Source: Roseomonas sp.
Lineage (GTDB): Bacteria; Pseudomonadota; Alphaproteobacteria; Acetobacterales; Acetobacteraceae
Assembly (NCBI GenBank): GCA_020250005.1
Contig: JADCES010000222.1
Coordinates: 1-39,647, forward strand
Direction: 5' to 3'
DNA length: 39,647 nt
This document shows positions 1 through 7,347 of this stretch, piece by piece. Below the pieces are notes generated by a model that was given only the letters and a program-made list of their open reading frames with translations, was not told where the DNA came from and ran no database searches. A program made the translations under genes and the position numbers. Positions within the stretch are counted from its first letter, which is position 1. Every line of letters begins with the position of its first letter.

Positions 1-16
1 GAAGCCTGTTTTCTGC

Positions 17-49
17 GCGCCGGGGGGGGGTGACCAGCCCCCCCGGCGC
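17..49. terminator. Strong GC hairpin upstream of the thiolase-like gene
   Basis: A perfect 12-bp stem (17-28 with 38-49) encloses a 9-base loop. There is no T-run on the + strand, so it is either the 3' end of a gene lying left of the window or a structured 5' leader of the next gene. Function is inferred from shape only. Confidence 0.4.
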
Positions 50-93
50 TGCTTCCATTCCGCTACCAAGATCGAGGAGGATAAACGCCGCTT

Positions 94-1266
94 ATGAGTA
101 CCAATGGCAAGGGCTATATCGTGGGCGCCTTTGAGCACCCGACGCGCAAGGCCGATAATACATCCGTGGCCCAGCTTCACGCCGAAGTCGCCTATGGTGC
201 GCTGCAGGATGCCGGGCTTTCCAAGGATGATGTTGACGGGTTTTTCTGCACCGGCGCCGCGCCGGGGCTCGGCCCGCTCAATATGGCGGATTATCTGGGG
301 CTGACGAAGCTCAAGCACCTCGATTCCACCGATATGGGCGGCTGTTCCTATGTGATGCATGTCGGCCATGCGGTGGAAGCGATTGCGCTGGGTAAGTGCA
401 ATATTGCGCTGATCACGCTGGCCGGGCGCCCGCGCGCTGAAGCCATGGCCACCGGCACCGCGCCGCGTTCCTGGGGCGTGAATGTGCCAGATGATCCGTT
501 TGAGATTGTCTATGGCCGCACGGTCGCCAATGCCTATGCCATGTGCGCCATGCGCCACATGTATGAATACGGCACTACGTCTGAACAGCTTGCCTGGATT
601 AAGGTGGCGGCTTCGCATCATGCGCAGCACAACCCGCATGCCATGTTGCCCAAGGTGGTAACGGTGGAAGATGTGGTGAATTCACCCATGGTATCAGACC
701 CGTTGCACCGGCTGGATTGCTGCGTGATTTCCGATGGCGGCGGCGCCTTGATTGTCACGCGCCCCGAAATCGCCAAATCGCTGAAGCGGCCTTTGGTGAA
801 GGTGAAGGGCCATGGCGAGGCAACCAAGAACCAGAATGCCGGCTATACGGATTTGACCTATTCCGGCGCTGTCTGGTCTGGGCCCCGGGCTTTTGAAGAA
901 GCCGGCGTGACGCCCAAGGATATTCAATACGCTTCCATCTATGACAGCTTCACCATCACGGTGCTGATCCAGTTGGAAGACCTTGGCTTCTGCAAAAAGG
1001 GTGAGGGCGGAAAGTTCGTGGCTGACGGCAACCTGATTTCCGGCGTGGGCAAGCTGCCCTTCAACACCGATGGCGGCGGGCTTTGCAACAATCACCCGGC
1101 CAATCGCGGCGGCATGACCAAGGTGATCGAAGCCGTGCGGCAATTGCGGCATGAAGCGCATCCCAAGGTGCAGGTGCCTGGCTGCTCGCTGGCGTTGGCG
1201 CATGGCACGGGCGGCTTGCTTGGCACGCGCCATGGCAGCGCCACCGTCATTCTGGAAAGGGAGTAA
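94..1266 (+). CDS. Thiolase-like (SCP2/lipid-transfer type) protein
   Basis: A 390-residue protein of the thiolase superfamily, in the SCP-x/lipid-transfer branch rather than the classical acetyl-CoA acetyltransferases. An N-terminal thiolase half carries a Cys in MGGCSY (Cys84) at the nucleophile-like position. The C-terminal half has an NNHPAN segment and ends with a glycine-rich HGTGG turn where classical thiolases have their second catalytic Cys. The start is the only ATG following AGGAGG (75-80), although the 13-base spacing is long. A DUF35 OB-fold gene begins 5 bases after its stop. Such pairs form acyl-CoA-binding complexes, for example the retro-aldolase Ltp2 with its DUF35 partner in steroid side-chain degradation. 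The substrate here cannot be read from sequence; a C-C bond cleavage or formation role on an acyl-CoA is inferred from the pairing. Confidence 0.85.
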   Translation: MSTNGKGYIVGAFEHPTRKADNTSVAQLHAEVAYGALQDAGLSKDDVDGFFCTGAAPGLGPLNMADYLGLTKLKHLDSTDMGGCSYVMHVGHAVEAIALGKCNIALITLAGRPRAEAMATGTAPRSWGVNVPDDPFEIVYGRTVANAYAMCAMRHMYEYGTTSEQLAWIKVAASHHAQHNPHAMLPKVVTVEDVVNSPMVSDPLHRLDCCVISDGGGALIVTRPEIAKSLKRPLVKVKGHGEATKNQNAGYTDLTYSGAVWSGPRAFEEAGVTPKDIQYASIYDSFTITVLIQLEDLGFCKKGEGGKFVADGNLISGVGKLPFNTDGGGLCNNHPANRGGMTKVIEAVRQLRHEAHPKVQVPGCSLALAHGTGGLLGTRHGSATVILERE

Positions 1267-1271
1267 GCGAT

Positions 1272-1670
1272 ATGGCCACCATGGCATTCAACAGGGCCCT
1301 GCCGGAAATCAAGACGGACCCGACCAATCAGCCCTTCTTTGATGGCGCGCGCGCCGGCAAGCTGCTGATCGGCAAATGCAATGATACCGGCAAATACTTC
1401 TGGTATCCGCGCGGCTGTTCGCCGTTTACGCTGTCCAACAATATTGAATTGGTGGAAGCCAAGGGCACGGGCAGCATCTATACCTTCACCGTAATGCGCA
1501 CCAAGGAACCCTATTGCGTCGCTTACGTGGAACTGGATGAAGGCATCCGCGTTTTCACCAATATCGTGGATTGCGATCTGGATAGTTTGAAGATTGGCCA
1601 GAAGGTGAGGCTGGTCTTCAAGCCGACCCAGGGGGATGGCCCGCCGGCCTTCATGTTCACCCCGGTGTGA
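1272..1670 (+). CDS. DUF35 OB-fold protein, partner of the thiolase-like protein
   Basis: A 132-residue DUF35 protein: an N-terminal helix, a rubredoxin-like zinc-ribbon region (about 34-52) and a C-terminal OB-fold (about 60-130). Family members bind a thiolase-like partner and help hold the CoA ester. In the ribbon the usual four cysteines are half missing. Cys36 is followed by Thr39 where the second Cys is expected, and Cys49 by Phe52 where the fourth is expected. Zinc binding by the normal tetrad is therefore unlikely. It begins 5 bases after the thiolase-like stop, so the two are surely co-transcribed, and a clear terminator follows. Confidence 0.85.
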   Translation: MATMAFNRALPEIKTDPTNQPFFDGARAGKLLIGKCNDTGKYFWYPRGCSPFTLSNNIELVEAKGTGSIYTFTVMRTKEPYCVAYVELDEGIRVFTNIVDCDLDSLKIGQKVRLVFKPTQGDGPPAFMFTPV

Positions 1671-1687
1671 TCGCTGGGTTTTTCTGA

Positions 1688-1717
1688 AGGGGCGCCCCTT
1701 TGGGGGGCGCCCTTTTT
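1688..1717 (+). terminator. Rho-independent terminator after the thiolase/DUF35 operon
   Basis: A GGGCGCCC stem and its inverted copy are separated by a short loop and followed by TTTTT. It lies 20 bases after the DUF35 stop codon and closes the two-gene operon. Confidence 0.85.
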
Positions 1718-1793
1718 CATTGCGCGATTTTCAGTGCAAATCGCGGTGGTTTTGGTAGAATTCCCAGCGGGGAAATTAAGGGGGTTCGCGATC

Positions 1794-2294
1794 ATGCGCC
1801 GCATGGTCACGATGGGGTTGTTATTCGCACTCGCCGGCTGTGCTTCCGGGCGCATGGGTGCGCGCTCTGGCGTGCCTGGCTATGCTGGCGGAGATATGTC
1901 CTGCGTGCCCTTCGCGCGGGAACGTTCGGGTCTGCGCATCAACGGCGATGCCTGGCAATGGTGGCAGGCGGCAGCGGGGCAATATGAACGGTCCAGGGCA
2001 CCGCTGCCAGGCAGCGTTCTGGTCTTCCAGCGCACCAGCCGGAACCCGCAGGGGCATTTGGCGGTGGTTTCCCGCGTGGTCTCCGCCCGCGAAATCCGTG
2101 TGGATCACGCGAATTGGTCCAGCGGTCGGGCGCGGGGACAGATCGCGCGGGATCAGCCGGTGCTGGATGTCTCGCCCCGAGGCGATTGGTCCCTTGTGCG
2201 GGTTTGGTATCCGCCGGCGGATGATTTCGGGGGCACGCAATTCCCGACCTATGGGTTCATCCATAGCCGCACCATGATGGCCGCCGCCGGCTGA
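1794..2294 (+). CDS. CHAP-domain lipoprotein (putative cell-wall amidase/peptidase)
   Basis: About 166 residues. The ATG at 1794 is chosen over an upstream in-frame ATG at 1734. It is preceded by an AAGGGGG ribosome-binding site and gives a proper lipoprotein signal: Arg-rich n-region, short hydrophobic core and lipobox LAGC with the lipidated Cys at residue 16. The mature part is a CHAP (NlpC/P60-like) domain with catalytic Cys37 (SCVPFAR), His88 (QGHLAVV) and a DHANW motif near residue 107 that could supply the third polar residue. CHAP enzymes cleave peptide cross-links or amide bonds in murein. The protein is expected to be anchored to a membrane facing the periplasm. It sits alone between a terminator and a tRNA. 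Confidence 0.8.
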   Translation: MRRMVTMGLLFALAGCASGRMGARSGVPGYAGGDMSCVPFARERSGLRINGDAWQWWQAAAGQYERSRAPLPGSVLVFQRTSRNPQGHLAVVSRVVSAREIRVDHANWSSGRARGQIARDQPVLDVSPRGDWSLVRVWYPPADDFGGTQFPTYGFIHSRTMMAAAG

Positions 2295-2364
2295 GGGGCT
2301 GGACAAAACCGCCCCGGGCGGTATGTAGCGCGCCGTGGTCGCGCCGGGGTTGTCCCTGGCCGCC

Positions 2365-2440
<76 letters not shown>

Positions 2441-2608
2441 ATGATTTCAAAGACTTATGAAATAGTCGCCGATAGGCTGCACGCTCGTGCCCTTGATGCG
2501 GACCCAAGCAGCACCCCAGTGACCGAAAAGGCCGACGCTAAGTCACGTGCAAGTACCAAGCCTTGGAGCGCGGTAACGCCAAAATCAGGCCTGGCCTGGG
2601 CGCCCCGG

Positions 2609-3048
2609 TCAGACTGGTGGCCTAAGCTGCGCCCAAGGCCGCGCTGTTTCCTGAATGGCCGCAAGCCGCATCATACCTGTCTCAGCCCCCATCGCCCCAC
2701 GATGTGGAGCGTCGTCGGCAATCCATCTGTGGCGAAGCCTGAGGGTAGGGTGATGGCCGGATGGCCGGCCAAATTGAACGGGTACAAGGCGGAATGCCAA
2801 CCGAGCCTTGTAATGCCGCATGTCACGCCATCCACTTCAACCTCGTCATTCGTGGCATCGAAGCCAAGATCAAGGGCCGTGCCTGTCGTGGTTGGCATCA
2901 CCAACGCCTCGCAGCGCGCAAGCAGGTCCTGAATGGCGCGATACAACCGCCCCCGTGCGCATTGCGCCTTGCGAAAATCAGCAACTTAATATTGCCCGTG
3001 GTCAAGTTATTTGAGACCGCTTGGCGCGCTGACTAGCGGAGTATCTGG
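2609..3048 (-). pseudogene. Amidase (amidase-signature family) C-terminal remnant
   Basis: On the minus strand this region translates to the C-terminal part of an amidase-signature hydrolase. Read from high to low coordinates it has VADFRKAQ (near 2985-2962), ALVMPTTTG, NLAGHPAITLPSGF and GLPTTLHIVGRWG. It then continues in a second frame with AETGMMRLAAIQETARPW and ends near 2609. The two parts join only if one base is gained or lost, most likely in the C5 run at 2686-2690. Above 2985 the same reading shows two in-frame stops (at 2986-2988 and 3007-3009) yet still resembles the family (RYSASQRARKRSQ, LDHGQY). The catalytic Ser-cisSer-Lys N-terminal part is absent. This is a decayed fragment, not a functional gene. 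It fills most of the 759-base stretch between tRNA-Lys and the VOC gene; I see nothing convincing in 2441-2608. Confidence 0.75.
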
Positions 3049-3114
3049 CTCATGCGGGGTTAAGGTTAACCTGCGTTTTGTCGATGCATCAAGCGGCGGC
3101 GCTGGCCGCCTTCT

Positions 3115-3205
3115 GGGGTGCCCTTATGCGCGGCTGAGCGCTTGTGCGAAGGCCGTTAATGCGGCCTATGATGCGGGCTCATTCGGGGAGAAATGATCCA
3201 TGACC
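3115..3205 (+). repeat. Duplicated leader, copy A (before the VOC gene)
   Basis: This 91-base segment ends in the start codon of the VOC gene and aligns with 3669-3758 before the rhodanese gene. The last 44 bases match at about 37 positions by eye. They share CGCTTGTG, GCCTATGATGCG and the ribosome-binding region GGAGAAATGA-CCATGACC. It presumably carries the promoter and translation start shared by both genes. Confidence 0.75.
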
Positions 3206-3631
3206 CCACCCCCCGCACCCCACCCCGCCGACCTCGTCCCCGAGCTTTCGGTGCGCGACCTTGCCAAAAGCCTTGCCTTCTGGTGCGGGGCTTGTGGCTT
3301 CGCCGTGATTTACAACCGGCCAGAGCACGCCTTCGCCTGCATTCAGCGCGGCTCGGCGCGGGTGATGCTCGACCAGCTGGGCACGGATCGGGACTGGGTG
3401 ACGGGTCCGCTTGAGCCGCCGCTGGGACGGGGCATCAATCTTGAGATCGCGGTCGAGGATATTGCGCCAATCCTGGCGGCCTTGGCCGCGGTGGGTTGGC
3501 CGCTTTTTCTCGACGCTGAGGAGAAGACCTACCGCGTCGGCGAAGGTACGGTGACGGTGCGGCAATTCCTGGTGCAGGACCCGGACGGCTACCTGTTGCG
3601 CTTCTCCGAGAGGATTGGCGATGGCGCTTGA
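3200..3631 (+). CDS. VOC-superfamily (glyoxalase/bleomycin-resistance-like) protein
   Basis: A 143-residue single-chain VOC protein built of two beta-alpha-beta-beta-beta modules (about 10-60 and 75-140). The opening PELSVRDLAKSLAFW and the closing VQDPDGYLLRFSE are hallmark VOC strands and match the bleomycin-resistance-like branch. Members bind metals or sequester hydrophobic ligands; the actual substrate cannot be inferred. Translation starts at ATG 3200 behind GGGGAGAAATG. It is the first of two neighbouring genes that share a duplicated leader, which suggests that gene and leader arrived by a local duplication or insertion. Confidence 0.8.
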   Translation: MTPPPAPHPADLVPELSVRDLAKSLAFWCGACGFAVIYNRPEHAFACIQRGSARVMLDQLGTDRDWVTGPLEPPLGRGINLEIAVEDIAPILAALAAVGWPLFLDAEEKTYRVGEGTVTVRQFLVQDPDGYLLRFSERIGDGA

Positions 3632-3668
3632 ATTCGAGACCTGAGATATCTGCTTTCGGCAGCGCTTC

Positions 3669-3758
3669 GGAGGTGATCCTGCGTGGCCGAACGCTTGTGT
3701 GATTAGTGTGAATGCTGCCTATGATGCGCCTTCATTCTCGGAGAAATGACCCATGACC
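3669..3758 (+). repeat. Duplicated leader, copy B (before the rhodanese gene)
   Basis: Second copy of the leader described at 3115-3205, ending in the start codon region of the rhodanese gene. Similarity stops within the second codon of each gene, so only the control region is duplicated, not the protein. Confidence 0.75.
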
Positions 3759-4133
3759 TTGACCGTCCAACAAATGCTCGCCGCCGCAGAGGCCGTAGTG
3801 CCGCGCATCAGCGCCGATGAAGCCAAGGGCCTGGTGGGCCGCGCTGATGTGGTTTTCCTGGATGTGCGCGAACCGGCAGAAGTCGCGGCTTCCGGCAAGG
3901 TGCCGGGTGCCTTGACCATTCCGCGCGGCCTGGTGGAATTCCGCGCCGATCCTTCATCCGCGTTGCATGATGCGAATTTTGATCGCGCCAAGACGATTGT
4001 TGCCTATTGCGCTTCAGGCGGGCGTTCCGCGCTGGTGCTGAAGACACTGCATGACATGGGCTATGCCAATGTGCGCAATCTGGGCGGCTTCAAGAATTGG
4101 GTGGATGGCGGGGGTGAGATTGAAAAGGCCTGA
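3753..4133 (+). CDS. Rhodanese-domain sulfurtransferase
   Basis: A 126-residue single-domain rhodanese. The domain starts near residue 19 (ISADEAKGL), includes the LDVREPAEV strand-turn (36-44) and has the active-site loop CASGGRS with the persulfide-forming Cys86. It ends with NLGGFKNWVDGGG. No signal peptide is visible, so it is cytoplasmic. Single-domain rhodaneses move sulfane sulfur to thiols, cyanide or protein acceptors. A link with the sulfur-oxidation genes 5 kb away is possible but not shown. The start codon lies behind a GGAGAAATGACCC ribosome-binding region, and a bidirectional terminator follows 7 bases after the stop. Confidence 0.88.
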   Translation: MTLTVQQMLAAAEAVVPRISADEAKGLVGRADVVFLDVREPAEVAASGKVPGALTIPRGLVEFRADPSSALHDANFDRAKTIVAYCASGGRSALVLKTLHDMGYANVRNLGGFKNWVDGGGEIEKA

Positions 4134-4140
4134 CGCCGCA

Positions 4141-4170
4141 AAGGGGATCGCGCCCGTATGCGATCCCCTT
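4141..4170. terminator. Bidirectional hairpin terminator
   Basis: A perfect 11-bp stem AAGGGGATCGC/GCGATCCCCTT encloses an 8-base loop, between the rhodanese gene (+) and the Bug gene (-), which converge here. It has A/T edges on both sides, so it can stop transcription from either direction. Confidence 0.75.
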
Positions 4171-4184
4171 GTTATGCGCAGATT

Positions 4185-5141
4185 CTATTGCGGCTGAATG
4201 CCGGCCGCGCGCGCAGCATCGCCCCATTTCTTCATCTCCGCTTCCGTGAAGGCGCGCATTTCTTCCGGCGTATTGGACACGATCTCAGCACCCAACGTCT
4301 TGTGGCGTTCCACCACGCTTGGCACTTGCAGCGCGGCACGGATATCGGCGTTGAGCTTCGCCAGAATGGGTGCGAGAATGCCGGCGGGGCCAATCACCAT
4401 GCCCCAGGTTGAAGCTTCAAAGCCGGGCAGGAAGGCCTCACCAATCGTTGGCACATCGGGCAATTGCGGGCTGCGCCGTGCGCCGGTGGTGGCGAGGGCC
4501 TTGAGCGTGCCGGCCTGGATATGCGGCAGCGCAGCCGGCACCGTATCGAACATAATGTTCACGCGATTGGCGATCAGATCGGGATGCGCCTGGGTGCTGC
4601 CGCGATAGGGCACGTTTTCCAGCTTGATCCCAGTGCGCTCGGCGAACAGAACCGGCGCAAGGCGCACCACGCCGCCCGTGCCGGCAAAGGTAACGCCGGG
4701 GTTACGCTTGGCATATTCCACCAATTCGGCGGGCGTATTTGGCGCGAAGGCTTTCGGCGCACAAAGCACCAAGGGTGTCGCCGTGGTCTGCGTGATAAAG
4801 GTGAAATCGCGCATGGTATCGAAGGGCAGCCGATAAAAGGCCGCATTCACGGGATGCGCCACGGATACCAGGGCAAGCGTGTGCCCATCTGGCGCGCTGC
4901 GTGCCAGCACTTCCGTGCCAATCACGCCATCTGCCCCGGCGCGGTTTTCCACCGGCACTGGCTGGCCCCAGGCGGCTGCCAATGGCTCGGCAATCAGGCG
5001 CGCAGTGATGTCCGAAACGCCACCGGGCGTATAGGGCACAATCATCCGTACGGCGCGATTGGGAAAGCCGCCCTGCGCCTTGGCGCGGGCAGCAAACAGT
5101 AAGGCAGGCGCGGCCAAGGCAGCGCGGCGGGTAAGCTTCAT
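4185..5141 (-). CDS. Bug-family (TctC-like) periplasmic solute-binding protein
   Basis: 318 residues from the ATG at 5141, which follows AAAGGGAG; the upstream in-frame ATG at 5177 lacks such a site. Residues 1-24 are a signal peptide (MKLTRRAALAAPALLFAARAKAQ) with a basic start that could be read by Sec or Tat. The mature protein has the Bug signature FPNRAVRMIVPYTPGGVSD and the typical RPDGHTL-like turn (SAPDGHTLAL). These are extracytoplasmic receptors for tripartite tricarboxylate transporters or orphan sensors of carboxylic acids. No TctA/TctB membrane genes lie nearby, so it is an orphan receptor whose ligand is unknown. Confidence 0.88.
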   Translation of the reverse strand: MKLTRRAALAAPALLFAARAKAQGGFPNRAVRMIVPYTPGGVSDITARLIAEPLAAAWGQPVPVENRAGADGVIGTEVLARSAPDGHTLALVSVAHPVNAAFYRLPFDTMRDFTFITQTTATPLVLCAPKAFAPNTPAELVEYAKRNPGVTFAGTGGVVRLAPVLFAERTGIKLENVPYRGSTQAHPDLIANRVNIMFDTVPAALPHIQAGTLKALATTGARRSPQLPDVPTIGEAFLPGFEASTWGMVIGPAGILAPILAKLNADIRAALQVPSVVERHKTLGAEIVSNTPEEMRAFTEAEMKKWGDAARAAGIQPQ

Positions 5142-5212
5142 GGCGTTTCTCCCTTTGGTATTTGGGGAAGTCTGCATGATTGCGCGGATTGCGCCAATGG
5201 CCGTGAAGCGGC

Positions 5213-6568
5213 TCAGCTGCGGCGCAGCGGCAGCACCACCTCCACGCGAAGCCCACCAAGCGCGCTATCGGCCAATTCAACCTCACCACCATAGGCAAGG
5301 GCGATGTCGCGCGCCACGGCAAGGCCAAGGCCCGTGCCGCTCTTGTCGCTATTGAGCTGCACGCCACGGGTCAATGCCGCGCGACGATCCTGCGGTGGGA
5401 TACCAGGACCATCATCTTCCACCGAAAGCCGCACCACCCCTTGGGCCAGATGCAGGCCAATTGCGATCCTGCCGGATGCCCATTTCGTGGCGTTATCAAG
5501 CAACACGCCCAGCAATTCGACAAAATCGCCTTCCTCGATCTCCGCCGTCACGTCCTGCGGGATATCCTGCTGCCAGGTCAGGGTTTCGCCGCGGCTGGTG
5601 CGCGCAAAGGCGCGCGCGACACGTTCAATCACCGGGCGCAGCGCCAGCGGTACAGAGTGTGTTTTTGGCCCTTCGATATAGGCGCGGGCCAATTCGCGGG
5701 CCATGCGCTGTTCAATGCTGGTGGAAATGGCCTCCAGCGCTTGCGCCATTTCGCCATCACCACGATCACGCAATTCCCTGATGCGCGCATTCAGCAAGGC
5801 CAGTGCGGTGCGCAGCCCATGCGCCAGATCGGCGGTGCGTTCCCGCGCCAATCGCGCGCCACGGCGCTGTTCATCCAATAGCGCATCGAAACGGGTCGCC
5901 AATGCTTGCAATTCGCTTGGCAGCGCCCCGCCAATCCCTTCCCGCTTGCCTTCAGCCAATTCCTGCAAGGCGCGCCTGGCACGCGCTATCGGGCCCAGCG
6001 CAAGGCCGCCCTGCAAGGTGAAGGCAAGCAACATGCCCGCCCCGATCAGCCCCAGCAGCGGCAACAGGTCAAGCAGAAAGGCGCGATTGGCCGCCTCCAG
6101 CAGTTTGCGGTCCACAGCCACCGCCACGCGGTAGCTCGCTGCCGGCTCGCTCGGGTCCTCAATGCGGCGCTCAAGCACAATCAGCTTGGTGCCTTCGGGC
6201 CCAAAGACGATGTGGCGATGACGCTCACCAAGCGGCAGGCGATCATGCTCGAGCGGGAAGCTGGCGCCAGCGAGCGAGGGGGAGCGCAAGATCGCCCCGG
6301 TGCGATCATTCCTGACTTGCCAATACAGCCCCGAAAGCGGCTCCTGGAAGCGCGGATCAGCCAAGGGCTGCACACTCAGCGTCGCAACACCATTATCCAG
6401 CACAAGGCTGCGCGCCAGGAAGCGCAAATCGGCATCCAATTCGGCCAAGACTTCCCGTTCATTATGGCGTTCGAACATGCCCTGCACCGCCATGCCGATC
6501 GCCCCGATCACGATCAGCACTGTGGCAATACCCACAATGGCAAAACGCGCGCGAACGGAATTCGTCAC
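5213..6568 (-). CDS. Sensor histidine kinase
   Basis: 451 residues. A membrane segment lies near 8-30 and a periplasmic sensor loop at about 31-163. A second membrane segment (about 164-186) is followed by a HAMP-like linker. The dimerisation helix carries phospho-acceptor His250 (DLAHGLRT). The ATPase domain has an N box (LLDNATKWA), G1 (DDGPGIP) and G2 (GTGLGLAVA). It is a class I membrane kinase of the PhoQ-like type, and its signal is unknown. Its start overlaps the stop of the response-regulator gene by 4 bases (ATGA), so the pair is translationally coupled. Confidence 0.92.
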   Translation of the reverse strand: MTNSVRARFAIVGIATVLIVIGAIGMAVQGMFERHNEREVLAELDADLRFLARSLVLDNGVATLSVQPLADPRFQEPLSGLYWQVRNDRTGAILRSPSLAGASFPLEHDRLPLGERHRHIVFGPEGTKLIVLERRIEDPSEPAASYRVAVAVDRKLLEAANRAFLLDLLPLLGLIGAGMLLAFTLQGGLALGPIARARRALQELAEGKREGIGGALPSELQALATRFDALLDEQRRGARLARERTADLAHGLRTALALLNARIRELRDRGDGEMAQALEAISTSIEQRMARELARAYIEGPKTHSVPLALRPVIERVARAFARTSRGETLTWQQDIPQDVTAEIEEGDFVELLGVLLDNATKWASGRIAIGLHLAQGVVRLSVEDDGPGIPPQDRRAALTRGVQLNSDKSGTGLGLAVARDIALAYGGEVELADSALGGLRVEVVLPLRRS

Positions 6569-7227
6569 GCATCACCGCCAATCACATAGCCATGGCCGCG
6601 CCGGGTACGAATGGTATCCGGCCCAATCTTGCGCCTGAGGCGTGCCATCAGCGCTTCAATCGCATTATCGCCGCGATCCGCTTCCCCGGCATAGAGATGC
6701 TCCGAAAGCTCGGTCTGATGAATGGCACGCCCGGCATGATGCATCAAATAGGCAAGCAGCCGGAATTCCAGCAGGGTCAATTCAACCGGCACCCCTGCGC
6801 GTGAAAGCCGCCTTGCGCGCAGATCAAGCAGCAAATCCCCAATTGCCAGGATGTTTTGGCTGCGCCCGGCAGCACGCCTCAGGATGGCGCGCAGCCGCGC
6901 CAACAGCTCCTCCATGGCGAAGGGTTTTATGAGAAAATCGTCGGCGCCGGCATCTATCGCTTCCACGCGTGTGGTCCAGGTACTGCGCGCGGAAAGTACC
7001 AGGATCGGAAAGGCCACCCCTTCCGCGCGCCAGCGGCGGATCAGCGAAAGCCCATCCATGCGCGGCAGGCCAAGATCAAGCACCGCAGCGTCAAAGGCTT
7101 CAATGCCGCCGCGCTGCCAGGCGGTATCGCCATCGGCGGCATGTTCCGCGGCGAAGCCGGCCGATGCCAGCGCGCCCAGCACATCCCGCGCGATCCCTGG
7201 CTCATCTTCAACCACCAAAATCCGCAT
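6565..7227 (-). CDS. OmpR/PhoP-family response regulator
   Basis: 220 residues. The receiver domain (1-118) has the acidic pair E7/D8, phospho-acceptor Asp51 (VLDLGLPRMDG) and the conserved LIKPF lysine near 101. The C-terminal winged helix (about 125-220) shows ELTLLEFRLL and ends in IRTRRGHGYVI, diagnostic of OmpR-type DNA-binding domains. It is the first gene of the operon with the kinase. A tandem CTGACA site with 11-base spacing lies 42-60 bases upstream and is a plausible autoregulatory operator. The regulon cannot be deduced. Confidence 0.94.
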   Translation of the reverse strand: MRILVVEDEPGIARDVLGALASAGFAAEHAADGDTAWQRGGIEAFDAAVLDLGLPRMDGLSLIRRWRAEGVAFPILVLSARSTWTTRVEAIDAGADDFLIKPFAMEELLARLRAILRRAAGRSQNILAIGDLLLDLRARRLSRAGVPVELTLLEFRLLAYLMHHAGRAIHQTELSEHLYAGEADRGDNAIEALMARLRRKIGPDTIRTRRGHGYVIGGDA

Positions 7228-7268
7228 TGCGGCCCGATTCTCCTGAAGCGCAGAAAATAGTCCCCGTT

Positions 7269-7287
7269 AGCTGACATCAAGCTGACA
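7269..7287. promoter_or_regulatory. Tandem AGCTGACA direct repeat, candidate OmpR-family operator
   Basis: AGCTGACA occurs at 7269-7276 and again at 7280-7287, exactly 11 bases apart, the spacing bound by dimers of OmpR/PhoB-type regulators. The layout CTGACAT-n4-CTGACA also resembles a Pho box. It sits between the divergent response-regulator and methyltransferase genes. Function is inferred. Confidence 0.5.
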
Positions 7288-7347
7288 GGCCCCGTCAGCC
7301 TGGCGAAGCCCTGCCCAGGCTAACCCGCCCCCGTCAAGGAGGCTTCC

